From Symbiodinium natans (taxonomy: Eukaryota; Sar; Dinophyceae; Suessiales; Symbiodiniaceae): DNA of 64,000 nt. The position numbers were made by a program, and so were the translations under genes. This document shows positions 21,336-31,599 of the stretch, piece by piece (within the stretch, counting starts at the first letter, position 1; each line of letters starts with the position of its first letter). The stretch lies in assembly GCA_905221605.1 (NCBI GenBank), contig CAJNDS010000069.1, positions 111,001 to 175,000 on the forward strand, in the 5' to 3' direction. The notes under the pieces are model-generated. The model was not told the DNA's origin. It did no database searches and was given only the letters and a program-made list of their open reading frames with translations.

Positions 21336-21438
21336 TTTGGTTGCTGAGTCATAAGCCCCCCCCAAAAGTGTACACTTTCAGTTCTGTAGGGGATTGTAGT
21401 AGCCCAAAAAGTGGAAAGTGCACTCATTCAGCTACCAA
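21336..21438. mobile_element. Foldback element, family G, with target duplication
   Basis: Ends TTTGGTTGCTGAGT and ATTCAGCTACCAA are inverted repeats, flanked by an exact GGAAC duplication (21331-21335 and 21439-21443). Read on the minus strand the duplicate is GTTCC, giving a GT donor, and the far end is CCAAAG. The flanking sequence is not clearly coding. Confidence 0.65.
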
Positions 21439-21449
21439 GGAACCGTTAA

Positions 21450-23160
21450 GAGAAAGCAGATAACAGGGGTCAATTTAGGGTTTTAGGGTGGTCAGGGTGT
21501 AGGGCGAAAGTTCCTCATAAGGGCGAACATGTTCCCAAGGGCCTGCCTGGGAGCCTAGAGTGTCAGAATACCCTATTGAACCCTATATAAACCCTAAACC
21601 CTGCAACTGGATCTGGAACGAGGGATGGTAGCTGCCTTAGTTGTAGCTTTTTTTGGGCTTAGTCGTAACTTTTTGTTGCTCAGCCGTGACTTTTAGTGCC
21701 TGGACTGTTGGCACGCGCATTATTTGTGAGGGAATTGGGGGGTTTGGTTTGCGCTTCAGGGTTTGGGGGCCCTCAACCCCAATCAACCTCTAGACCCTTA
21801 AACCCTAAACCCTACACCCTAAACCCTAATTCCTTTAGTTATGGAAGTAGACTCCGAAAGTATTAAGAATCTTGAAAAGCGTTTTAGACTACAATTTTGC
21901 GCAAACCCCAAACCCCACAGCTTAGACCCTAAATGCCTAAACCCTAGAGCCTAAACCCTAGGCCCTAAGCCTTTGAACCCTTACATCCTAAGCCCCCCAA
22001 GAGCCCTATAGGATAAGGCCTAAGCGCCAAAAGCCCCGCAAGACGGTAATTTGCAAGACTTGAAGATTCGCAGTTTGAGGCCGCACACAAATTACAGACA
22101 AGCAAGGGTTTTGGCACCCCTCCTCGGGAAACGCAAACAGCTACGAGTAAGCAAAGAAAGAAGCTACAAGCAAGTAAATGTAGCCAAAACACAGAGAGTT
22201 ACAAGTAAGCAAAAAAGTTTACAACTAAGCGTGCTTCCCTCGTGATCCCTCAAAGAAAGTTGTCCAAATCGGACCGGCAATCCCAACCCCCACCCCCCCC
22301 ACCCAACCTCCCCCGAAAAAGCATGTAGGGTTTAGGGTTTAGGGTTTAGGGTTTGGGGTTTAGGGTCTAGGGTCTAGGGTCTAGGGTCTAGGGTGAGGAA
22401 AAAGCGCAGAGTAACGTATCTACCCGCCGAAAAAGGGTCTGTTTCTGTTCGCCCTTTATATAAAAGCCCAAGCTCTCACCTGCAACCTCTCGGCAAACCC
22501 ATCTTGTCTCAATGCCTCTTGCCATCCGATGACTACTAGTTGCTTAAGAACCCCCCCCAATAAATATTCTTTCTTTTTGAGGGTAACATAGGGAGCATTA
22601 TGTTGTTTGAATCTTTGTTGGGGTTCTTAAGCAAATAGTAGATGACCTCCATAAACCCTGAGCACTCCTCCCTTGCGGCGCCCTTCTCACTTTGCACATC
22701 AGCACTCAAAGCCATAAACCTTGGGCCCTAAACCCGAGGCCCGAAACCCTAGAAGCCATAGACTCTGAAACCCGAATCCCTCAAGTCTTTACGCAGGCAG
22801 GATGGAGGACGAACGCCTGCGCCAAAGCACCCGCGTAGGCGTGGGCCTTGCGCACTCTGGGGGGCGTGATGTGGATCTTCGGGGTTGCTCTCCTCCCCTT
22901 CGAACCAAAATACGGAGCCCAGTTTTAAGTTAAGATCTCCTTGACTTCTATTCAAACCTACATAAACCCTAAACCCGAAACCTTGAACCCTAAACCCTAA
23001 ACCCTAAACCCTAAACAAGCCGAATTCGCAAGGGGACTGTAGATCAGGGTCTGCCTTAGGCCCTCAGGGTTCAGGGCTTCGGCCTTGGGGGTTTTGGGAG
23101 TTTGAGGGCTTGAATCTTGGGTGTGGTGGGGGGCCCGGTCTCCGACTTTTTGGTTCGGAG
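21450..23160. other. Low-coding interval
   Basis: Short telomere-like tracts (21790-21830, 22325-22395, 22975-23015) between unique sequence. 22550-22640 has an imperfect inverted pair around TTGCTTAAGAACCCC and GGGTTCTTAAGCAA, a roughly 100-bp foldback. No exon could be supported. Confidence 0.5.
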
Positions 23161-23162
23161 TT

Positions 23163-23294
23163 TGGGGTTTAGGGTTTAGGGCTAGGGTTTAGGGTTTAGG
23201 GTTTAGGGTTTAGGGTTTAGGGTTTAGGGTTTAGGGTTTAGGGTTTAGGGTTTAGGGTTTAGGGTTTAGGGTTTAGGGTTTAGGGTTTAGGGCT
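23163..23294 (+). repeat. Interstitial TTTAGGG array
   Basis: About 18 heptamers. A further tract lies at 23425-23512. Confidence 0.97.
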
Positions 23295-23335
23295 AGAGGG
23301 GCTCATGCGCCACGGCGCCTGTAGGGCACCGAAGG

Positions 23336-23397
23336 TTGCATTCAGCGGCTTCGAGGCGCGCGCCTGTTCGCTGGAGTTCTCATCGCTGGGGAGTGCA
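23336..23397 (-). CDS. Possible internal exon
   Basis: Minus frame SDENSSEQARASKPLNATF after a CCCAG acceptor and before a TTCG|GTGCCC donor. Polar and disordered in character. Family unknown. Confidence 0.4.
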
Positions 23398-23847
23398 GGG
23401 TTTGGTCACCCTTGGGGCTTGCAGCTTAGGGTTTAGGGTTTATAAGGGTTAAGGGTTTAGGGTTTAGGGTTTAGGGTTTAGGGTTCAAGGTTTCGGGTTT
23501 AGGGTTTAGGGTTAGTTAAACCCTAAATGCCCCTAAACCCTAAAACGCTCAGGGGTCAAGGGCTCTGGGCTTCAGGCTCTCTAGGGCTCTGCGGCTCTGC
23601 GGTGTTTCAAGTTATGTTTTTTTTTTTTTTTTTTTTGGGGGGGGGGGGGGGGGAGGGCGGGGGGTTGGGGGTCAATAGACCTTGCGGTGTTGGGCCTTGA
23701 GGTGTTCCTGCGCCAAAGAGCTTGTTGTTGAAGACGGAAGCTTGGGAGGAAGTCCAGGAATGCTTTGCCACCCCAGCACTATCCCAACCGTCAAACAAAC
23801 GACTCCTGCAGCATTGCCAGTGAGCCCTAGAACAGCTCACCCTCCCA

Positions 23848-24020
23848 CCCTAAACCCTAAACCCTAAACCCTAAACCCTAAACCCTAAAGCCTAAACCCT
23901 AAACCTAAACCCTAAACCCTAAACCCTAAACCCTAACCCGAAACCCTAAACCCTAAACCAAAACCCTAACCCGAAACCCTAAACCCTAAACCAAAACCCT
24001 AAACCCTAAACCCTAAAGAA
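23848..24020 (-). repeat. CCCTAAA array
   Basis: More than 20 heptamers with AACCGAAACC and AACCAAAACC variants, to the left of an exon-like islet. Confidence 0.95.
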
Positions 24021-24067
24021 ATCCTATAAACCCACGATAACCCACCACAAGACCCCCCCCCCCACCA

Positions 24068-24165
24068 GAGCCCTTGAAGTGCGAGGCCTGCACCGGAGGC
24101 GCCAGACGTGCCTGCAAAGGCGGATGCACCTGCCGTTCTTCTGGGGCCTGCAGGGGCTGCGGTTT
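24068..24165 (-). CDS. Proline/glutamine-rich exon
   Basis: Minus frame PQPLQAPEERQVHPPLQARL then APPVQASHFKGS, with a donor G|GTGGGG leading into a G-run. The plus frame is cysteine-rich and also open, but strand polarity and similarity to 20203-20325 favour minus. Confidence 0.4.
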
Positions 24166-24432
24166 AGGGTTTAGGGTTTAGGGTTTAGGGTTTTTGGGTT
24201 TAGGTTTAGGGTTTTTGGGTTTATAGGGCTTAATCAGTATCGAGTTTTGGGTTCCGCTCATGGATCCCAAGCGTGGACAGCAAATCACCAAGCAGGCCGC
24301 CAACGCCGCGCAGGTTATGTCCTGACGATCTGCCCCTAAACCCCAAACCCTATAACCACTTTCAGCGTGTCCAAGGCAGCCAGCGAATCTCAAGGTGGTG
24401 CGAATTCAGCCCTGCACACGGGCTGTGCCTTT

Positions 24433-26065
24433 TCAATCAATTTGCTGCGCTGCCTTCAGGGCTCGTTCCTGAAGGATGGAGCGGGGATTCCGCAAACGGG
24501 CGGAACCTCGATCCTCCTCGTCCTCCTCGCCGCTGTCCTCCGAAAAATCGCCAAGAGCTTGGTGGATGTTGCTGCTTTGCCACCGACCTCGGTTCAGCAC
24601 CTGCACCTTGGTAGCCGAGTAACCATATTATAATAAGGGTGCACTTCTTGGGGTTGGATACTTGATACGGGAACCTTGAGCCCAAAAAAGGGAAAAGGGT
24701 GCCACTGGGCCACCAAGGCACTTTGGGCGCACGGCTTGTGAAGGCCGACTCAGAAAAGGAGGCCGCGCGGGCCGCGCCCGGGTCCAGGGAGGCGATGAGC
24801 TTGGAGATGGTGAGCCTCAGCTTCCCGGTGCGGACGGCCTCATGGAGCTCCCGGAGGTGGATGGAGTGCATGGCCCAGCCAAGCCTTCTGACTCATGTCT
24901 TATTTTAACCTTCGAACATCTTGGAAGCCCTTTTTTAAGGAGGATCTTTTGCTATGCTCTTCATGGTGCCTCAAAAAATGCAGAGCCAAGGAAGACTCAA
25001 AACACGGTTCCTATTCAAGAGCCGTCCATACTTGGAGCATAATGCACTTCAGGGGCTTATAAGGTGGGTTATAAGAACAGTTGTAACGGGTTAATAAGTA
25101 CCATGAACCTCCAAGTAAACCCTAAACCCCAAACCCCAAACCCCAAACCCTAAACCCTAAACCCTAAACCCTAATAGAAGTCTCGAGTAGCTGAAGGAGC
25201 TGGCGCCGGCGCAGCTCCGCAGCGCCCGTGATGCGGTTGGCCGGGGCCGTGATGTCCTGGAGGTCCAGGACCTCTACTGAGCTTGGAACCCTAGCAAAAA
25301 ATCAGAATCTTACTAGGTTTAGGGTTTAGGGTTTAGGGTTTAGGGTTTAGGGTTTAGGGTTTAGGGTTTAGGGTTTAGGGTTTAGGGTTTAGGGTTTAGG
25401 GTTTAGGGTGGACCTCTACTGCTTCATTGTCGGGGTTATATGAAAAGTTATCGTTCTATATTCCTTATTAGGGAATTGGTGGAGTGATATGAAAAACTAT
25501 CTGTTGTTATTCCTTATTGGGAATTTGTTATGACAAACAAATGTAAAATCACAACCAACAGGGACCTATACTGAACTAGTGGAGCCCTGGCAAAAATTGT
25601 AATCTTACTGGTTGTTTCTTAGGAACTACAGTACCTTACTATGATTATACTTGCTGTTTCTTAGGAACTACAGTACCATATTGTGGTTATACTAGCTGTT
25701 TCTTATAGGAATTACAGCACCCCAAAAATCCAAAAAAACATTTCTCAAGAATCCCGAAAAGGGACGTCGATGAGGTGCCTCTGGGCACGGAAGGTGATGG
25801 GAACCCGGTGGCAGCCAATAACAGCCTGGGCCTGGTGTGGCACGTGGAGCTGAGCCAAGGTGACGGTCAGCCAGGTCTCGTAGCTGTACTTTGCAGCGGA
25901 GATCTGCTTTCGGCGCCGCTCTGCACGCCGCGGCTGCTGGCGGAGGTACTGATCTGGCCGGGGTACCTCCAGAGCCAGGGCCAGCCACTCCTGCACCTCT
26001 GTGGCCAGCTGCGACGACCTCGGGATCATGATCCATGGGCCACTTAAGGTCGCCAAAAATAACTC
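24433..26065 (-). CDS. Uncharacterised protein, 3' exons
   Basis: Proposed exons in transcript order: about 25745-26065, about 25180-25272, 24722-24887, 24433-24606 (stop TGA). The last junction is exact: ...AFTSRAPK is joined to VQVLNRGRWQSSN across the introner at 24607-24721, then an acidic stretch DFSEDSGEEDEEDRGSARLR and the end LKAAQQID. The exon at 25180-25272 reads EVLDLQDITAPANRITGAAE; the first reads SSQLATEVQEWLALALEV and YSYETWLTVTLAQLHVP. The first exon has an in-frame TGA at 25745, so it must end earlier (ID|GTCCCT is a candidate) or be the end of a separate gene. Not a family I recognise; leucine/alanine-rich helices and an acidic tail suggest a scaffold or RNA-binding role, which is a guess. 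Confidence 0.6.
24607..24717 (-). mobile_element. Family A introner with GTGC target duplication
   Basis: Ends CTTGGTGGCCCAGTGG and TTACTCGGCTACCAAG, flanked on the coding strand by GTGC on both sides (24721-24718 and 24606-24603). The intron is GTGC plus the element (115 nt): donor GT from the duplicate, acceptor CCAAG|GTGC. It changes frame, yet excision joins two phase-0 exons and leads to a clean stop, strong support for a real intron. Confidence 0.88.
25031..25115. mobile_element. Foldback element, family E, copy 2 (deleted)
   Basis: Right end GTACCATGAACCTCCAAG is intact; the left end is reduced to CTTGGAGCAT. The interior GGCTTATAAGGTGGGTTATA matches 14866-15007. Confidence 0.75.
25315..25408 (+). 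repeat. Interstitial TTTAGGG array
   Basis: About 13 exact heptamers. The word GGACCTCTACT flanks it on both sides (25260 and 25408), as if the array had been inserted into or copied within that site. Confidence 0.95.
25600..25720 (+). repeat. Three short direct repeats
   Basis: TTGCTGTTTCTTAGGAACTA with CAGTACC and a TATGNTTATAC tail occurs three times at about 40-bp spacing, directly 3' of the exon ending at about 25745. Confidence 0.7.
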
Positions 26066-26464
26066 CTGTGGATCAAGAACTCGCTTCCCTCCTCTACTTC
26101 TTCAAAGAGTCTAGGCTTTTGCGAGGGTGTGGAAGAACCCCCTGCCCCCCACCGTCTCCCATTCTGCTCTGCACATGCTGTTTGAAGACAGCATCAACTC
26201 CTTCTAATGGGTCGCTACGGAGTAGTTGATGGTAGTTGGGAGTGTTCTAAGGTATTGTGGTAGCTGAAGGATCTCCTTCAGCATCGTGCCTGCTAGTAAA
26301 CCTTAACTAAAAGCGGAATGCCTCTGCAGCTCAGAACAACCCCAAACCCCAAACCCTCAAGCCCAAATCCTCAAAGTTCAAGGTTAAGCGGATTACAAAC
26401 AGTTTGATCTAAGGTTTATTTAGGGTTTAGGGTTTAGGGTTTAGGGTTTAGGGGTTCAGGGCTC

Positions 26465-26568
26465 TTTCGGGCTCTTTCGGGCTGAGAAGGACCAGGGGCT
26501 CGCCAGGGCCGAGAGCCTTGCTGTGGAGCTGCCAATGCAGAGCAACTTCCTCCGCAACTCCGCAATCA
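26465..26568 (-). CDS. Possible exon
   Basis: Minus frame IAELRRKLLCIGSSTARLSA then LASPWSFSARK, between telomere-like tracts. The plus strand is open too. Weak. Confidence 0.3.
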
Positions 26569-26589
26569 GGGTTTAGGGTTTAGGGTTTT

Positions 26590-27120
26590 CTGTCGTCTTT
26601 GGGTAGTTACATGGTCCCTTAATACGGGCCCTTACAAGGGTACCCCTTATATACCCCTTAAACACATATTAATTCAGGCCCATGGGACCACATTGAAGGC
26701 CCATGAAACTACGCTTATAAATTAGATGTTGAGGGTTCCAGGGTACCAATTCCCAAGAAGAGTTTAGGGTTTAGGCTTAGGGCTGTCAAGCTAAATAGGA
26801 CTCCGAGAACGTCTCGTTTCTAGGGTTTTGCGGAGCAGAGACCATTGCGAAGTGGCGGGGCTACTTGCCCTGAGCGGTGTGGGCTCAGGCTGTGGTGCAG
26901 GCTGCGTAGAGGTGCCACTGCATTCTTTCAGTAAAACACAGGCGTTTCCCCGGCAACCTGCAAGAAGCATAGACAACGCCAGATTTTCAGGAAGCCGCAG
27001 GAACACAAAACAGTCACCGAAAGACTTCCGGGGGTACCTTATTGGGGGTCCTTATTAAAAGGGAATCCTACTATTTGGGGGGTCTATTTTTGGGGTCCCC
27101 TATTTTCGTAACCCCCCACC
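26590..27120. mobile_element. Foldback-rich stretch including a family B copy
   Basis: About 26600-26720 has near-inverted ends (TAGTTACATGGTCCC and GGCCCATGAAACTA). 27024-27118 is a family B element (GGGGGTACCTTATTGGGGGT, GGGAATCCTACTATTTGG, then TTTTCGTAACCCCC) seen also at about 41398, 42489, 42935, 50028 and 61723. The unique segment between, 26800-27010, has an open minus frame without a recognisable product. Confidence 0.6.
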
Positions 27121-27155
27121 TGAAGAAAACGAACATGGTCTGATTACCCTCCTAC

Positions 27156-27260
27156 CTTGGGATGTTCCCCCTTTTTCTAACAGTCCTTCATAGGGATTAG
27201 GGTAGAGGGGTCCGAAAATCCCTCTTAAGGACTGTTAGTACAAAGGGGGAACATCCCAAG
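27156..27260. mobile_element. Foldback element, family D, copy 2
   Basis: Near-perfect ends CTTGGGATGTTCCCCC and GGGGGAACATCCCAAG, interior CAGTCCTTCATAGGGATTAG and AAGGACTGTTAGTAC. This is the best-preserved copy of the family. Confidence 0.9.
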
Positions 27261-27299
27261 TCCTACCGACAAACAGACACATCGGCAGTTCTGCCAGGA

Positions 27300-28500
27300 C
27301 AGCTGCAATAGTAGCCCTTTGCCCTGCCAACACAAATCAACAGGTGGGAACGATTTTATGCCTGAGGCTGTGTGAGCTACTTCCTTGAAGACAAGAAAAA
27401 CAGAGGGTCGCCCTAAACCCTAAACCCTAAACCCTAAACCCTAAACCCTAAACCCTACACCCTACAACCTAAACTTTGGTGGGATCCGGGACGGATTTTG
27501 GTGGTATCAATTGGACGCCAAGTCTTCGGAAAACCAGCCGTTTCGGACAATCCATGTGTGCGACTCTGGCACGATACGTTCGGACATGCTGAATGTCCGG
27601 AGTTGCGAGTAATGATGTGGTACGATTCAGGGCTTGGTAGGGTTTAGGGTTTAGGGTGTAGGGTGTAGGGTGTAGGGTGTGGGGTTTAGGGTTTAGGGTG
27701 TAGGGTTTAGGGTGTAGGGTTCAGGGTTTAGGGTTTAGGGGGCCAGCGGTCCTGCAGCTGGCGCAGCCCAGTGCCACACCAATCCTGCCTCTTACTGATC
27801 TTTCCAGGGGACAACTGGTGAACCATTTGTGTTTCTGCCGGTTGTATCATACCAGAGGTTCAGGGTTTAGGGTTCAGGGTTTAGGGTTGTTTAACGATAC
27901 CTACAAACTCAGCACAACATGTCAAAGAAACTTGATGCAGGTTCCACCCTTTCTCGTCACCGAGGTGCGGGAACTGCCCATTCAAGCTCGAGTACCTTAA
28001 GAAGGCTTCCGGAGTTTTGTTAAAGCGGGTTGTGCAGCACGTTCTGCTGCTGCTAAAGTTAAATGCATAAGGACACTTGCATTACATGCATATATATATA
28101 CACATAACATAACTATGGTACCCCGTCCCAGTGAATTAGCTTACTCTTTGGATCGTCACGCACTTGAACAGCAATTCCCCGCCCCCCCCCTCCCAACCCC
28201 CCTCTCAGCCCCCCCCCCCCCCCCCCCTTCTGTCCATATGTAAAATATCTATATCCATATGTATGTGATAAATGTGTATCTATATATACATATATATATA
28301 TATAAACATGTTTGTCTATATTTGATATACATATATATATATATATATACACAAACAAATACATAAAGAAAAAGCAAACGACTAAAGGCAACTAGCGCTC
28401 TGCATCGCATGTGCCAAAACATAACCGCATGATCACAAGCACAGCGTTAATGCAGCTAATAAACCCTTAACCCTCAACCCTCAACCCTAAACTCTAAACC
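27300..28500. other. Telomere-like tracts, AT microsatellites and unique sequence
   Basis: CCCTAAA at 27412-27470, TTTAGGG/TGTAGGG at 27645-27745, a poly-C block at 28180-28230 and long TA-rich microsatellites at 28255-28355. No exon could be supported. Confidence 0.6.
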
Positions 28501-28520
28501 CTGTGTAGCCGCTTTCTGAC

Positions 28521-28600
28521 CAGGGGGCAGCTCCGAGAGGAGGGGCAGCGGTGGCGCCTCGCCCAGGACTGCGCAGGCCCAGGCGAGGCGGAGTAGTGCC
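28521..28600 (-). CDS. Helical-repeat (OPR/RAP-like) exon
   Basis: Begins after a CTCTCAG acceptor, ends at a CCTG|GTCAGA donor, and encodes ALLRLAWACAVLGEAPPLPL. The L..LAWA.A.LG pattern is typical of the helical repeats in RAP/FASTK-like and octotricopeptide proteins, which bind organellar RNA. Only one repeat's worth is present. The parent gene cannot be assembled here. Confidence 0.55.
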
Positions 28601-29888
28601 CTGAGAGGAGAAGGGCTTGGGGTTTGGGGTTTAGGGTTTAGGGTTTAAGGCGTAGGGGTTTAGGGTTTAGGGTTTTAGGGTTTTAAGGGGTATAAAGAGG
28701 AACCCCTGGAAGGGACCCTTGATCTTAGTCCCTACATAACCCCAAAATATACCCTGTATAGTCCCTATACATATATATATATGTATATATATATACCTAA
28801 GTTATATATATATATATGTATATATTATATAATATGTAAACCTCAGTAGCCCCTAAATTACCCACAAAGAACCCTAAGGTCCCTTACAAGGGTCCATCCT
28901 TTCGTCCCTTGAGGGTTTTAGGATCACAGGGATTGTACCCCAGACCCTAAACCTCTAGGGATTCGGGCAAGCTGCAAGCTGCTTTCGGGCTTTCGGCTCA
29001 GAGATGCATGGCTTGAAGAACCGGGCTAGCAATGTAAACCTGTAAGCCCTAAACCTAAACCATAAACCAGTCCTCCTTCAAGCCGCCCCCCCCCCCTCGT
29101 CGGCCCACAACCCCGGTCCACAACCACACCCCCTACTGACCATAGTCATCCAACCAAAGCCAAACTGCGTGAAGACCAATCATGAATAGATCCTCTTATA
29201 ACGAAAGAAAGGGCAGCAAAACCCAGATAAGCTACACCGTAGCACTTGCTAGCCCAAGTCCTGGCGCTTCTAGACCTAGTGAGAACTGGAGTGGGGGTGA
29301 TGGGGGGGGGGGGGTTTAGACTTCGGGTTTCGGTCTAGGGTGGCAGCCTTCTGTACGTACACCAAGCCCTCAGGCGCCCTAAAGCCTAGAACCCGAAAGC
29401 CATAAACCAGGAAGAAGCAGAGACCTCAAACCCTAAACCCGGAACGTGATCATGCATGGGCGCCCTGGGGCAGGTCGACTCCGAAATGGCAGAAGAGACT
29501 CCTCAGCCGTGTCCATGGGCAAAGGCAAAGACTGCATGATGTCACTCTCTCCCTCTCTATATGTATATATGTGTGCATGTGCATTTATATATATATAACT
29601 CACTAACTAACATAAATATTGAGATTAAATCACCAAGGGCAAGTCGACACGAAGTCCAGCGCCTGCGGGTTTAGGATTAAAAGGCCTTTAAGGGGCTGGG
29701 TTTCTGACACGCCCAGAAGCATCAACCCTAACCCTGACACCTAGACCCTAAGCCCTAAGCCCTAAGCCGCCAAAACCCCAAGCCCGCCTGTGCTTACGTA
29801 CGCCACAAAGGAATGAAGTTCTGGGAGCACCCAAAGTTTCAAACCCCCCAAACCTTAGGATCTAGGAATAGGGCTTAACGTTCAGGGA

Positions 29889-30007
29889 ATCCCTTGGTAG
29901 CCCAGAAACCACATTGTAAGAAGAGTGCCCTTATGTGGGGTTGGTTACTTGATAAGGGAACCTTGAACCCAAACAAGGGAAAGGGTGCCACTGGGCTACC
30001 CAGATCC
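29889..30007. mobile_element. Family A introner-like element with ATCC duplication
   Basis: Element 29893-30003 with ends CTTGGTAGCCCAG and GGGCTACCCAG, flanked by exact ATCC at 29889-29892 and 30004-30007. Excision joins minus-strand frames upstream (GATFSQGCKVKRGAFLD) to a short tail ending in TAG, but another frame is equally open, so its role as an intron is unproven. Confidence 0.75.
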
Positions 30008-30544
30008 AGGAAAGCGCCTCTCTTAACCTTGCACCCTTGCGAAAAGGTGGCTCCCGAAGACCTTCCGCGGCACAGTGTGAGGGCTTGCATGCTCCAAACA
30101 AAACCCCAAAACCCAAAACCCGAACACCTAAACCCTAAGCCCTTATAAACCCTAAACCCTCAACCCTTGACAAAACCCAGGTATGAGGAGCACGTTCTCT
30201 TCGGACCAGACATACTTTTCCGACAACCACAAAATAACATGGCTGAGCCTTTTTGGTCCTACAAAGCAGGAAGCCCGAAAAAATGAAAGTTCAACTGGTT
30301 TAGGGTTTGGCGTGTGGGGTTGAGAGTCTGGGGCCTAGGACTTTGCACTTACAAACCTCTTCAAGGCCCAAGAACAACTTAAAACCCAGACCCGCCCGCA
30401 CTCCCCCCGCCCCCCCTTCCCCCCACCTCCAAACCTTTCTTATGTTCCATCTAGGGGGGGGTGGGGGGCTGGGAACCTAAATCCATACACTCCAGTTCAA
30501 CGCAAAGCCAAAACCCGAAATTAAACACCAAAACCTAAACCGTA

Positions 30545-30760
30545 AAACCTACCTAAACCCTAAACCCTAAACCCTAAACCCTAAACCCTAAACCCTAAAC
30601 CCTAAACCCTAAACCCTAAACCCTCTGCCACGCCACCTCACCTTCACTTGCGGCAGCTGCATCTGCAGGGTGGAGGCGCCTCCTTGGTCTGGCTGTTTAG
30701 GGTTTAGGGTTTAGGGTTTAGGGTTTAGGGTTTAGGGTTTAGGGTTTAGGGTTTAGGGTC
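30545..30760. repeat. Facing telomere-like arrays around a small islet
   Basis: CCCTAAA at 30550-30622 and TTTAGGG at 30696-30760 face each other across the islet 30642-30692. Confidence 0.95.
30642..30692 (-). CDS. Possible 51-nt exon
   Basis: Lies between a minus-strand ACAG acceptor and a strong GAAG|GTGAGG donor. Two frames are open (for example PRRRLHPADAAAAS). Supported by the splice sites and by its position between opposed telomere-like arrays, not by homology. Confidence 0.35.
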
Positions 30761-30769
30761 CTGGGGCTT

Positions 30770-31570
30770 CAGGGCATGTAGGGTTGCAGGGCTTGGGGGC
30801 AGGTGTTGGGGTTTTAGGGGTGAGGGTTGAAGATTGGACACCCACATGAACCCAGGGAGAAGCCACATGCCACCTTCCGCGATGTATGCGCACCTACTCG
30901 CAATCCGAAACCTCAACTCCCCTCCCCCCCCGCAAACCCAAAACCCTGAGCCCTAAACCGAAAACCTAAACAATGAACCCTTTACATGCGCATGCGTTGC
31001 GTTGAAACCCAAGATTGACCACATACAACTGCAGTCGGTTCCTGAGGATCTCATCGAAGAGTGCATGCATGGGTTTAGGGTTTAGGATTTAGGATTTAGT
31101 TTTAGGGTTTAGGGTTTGGGTACTTCCTTTCTGTGGCATTTGGGGCCTAGGTATTCGACTCTTCCGCTACACGGATCCTATAGGGCAACTGTAGCCCAAA
31201 AACCCTCATTCAACCCTGAACCCCCAAACCCTCAACCTGAACCCTCCACCCTAAAGACTAAACCCTCGACCAAGCTCTTCAGCCCGGCCCCTCTTAATCC
31301 CTAAGCCCCAAAGCCTGACCCCTAAACTGCAGTGCTGGCACAGGAGGTCACGAGAAAATCGGCGGTTCCATTCCTCAGGCAGAGCACACAAGGAAATGCG
31401 GGGGCTTGAAGGTGCCGGTGCCCAGCAGTAGGGTGTTCAAGGTTGAGGACTTCTAGGGTTTAGGGTTTAGGGTTTAGGGTTGAGGGTTTAGGATGTTCTC
31501 CTCATTCCTGAGCAAAGCACAACCCGATACCCTGACACAAACAGGTCTGAACTGAACCACCCGAAGTACC
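30770..31570. other. Unique sequence with short telomere-like tracts
   Basis: Degenerate repeats at 31070-31110, 31200-31260 and 31455-31490. No coding segment could be supported. Confidence 0.5.
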
Positions 31571-31599
31571 CTCTAAAGCAAGAAAGAACCCAAAATTGG

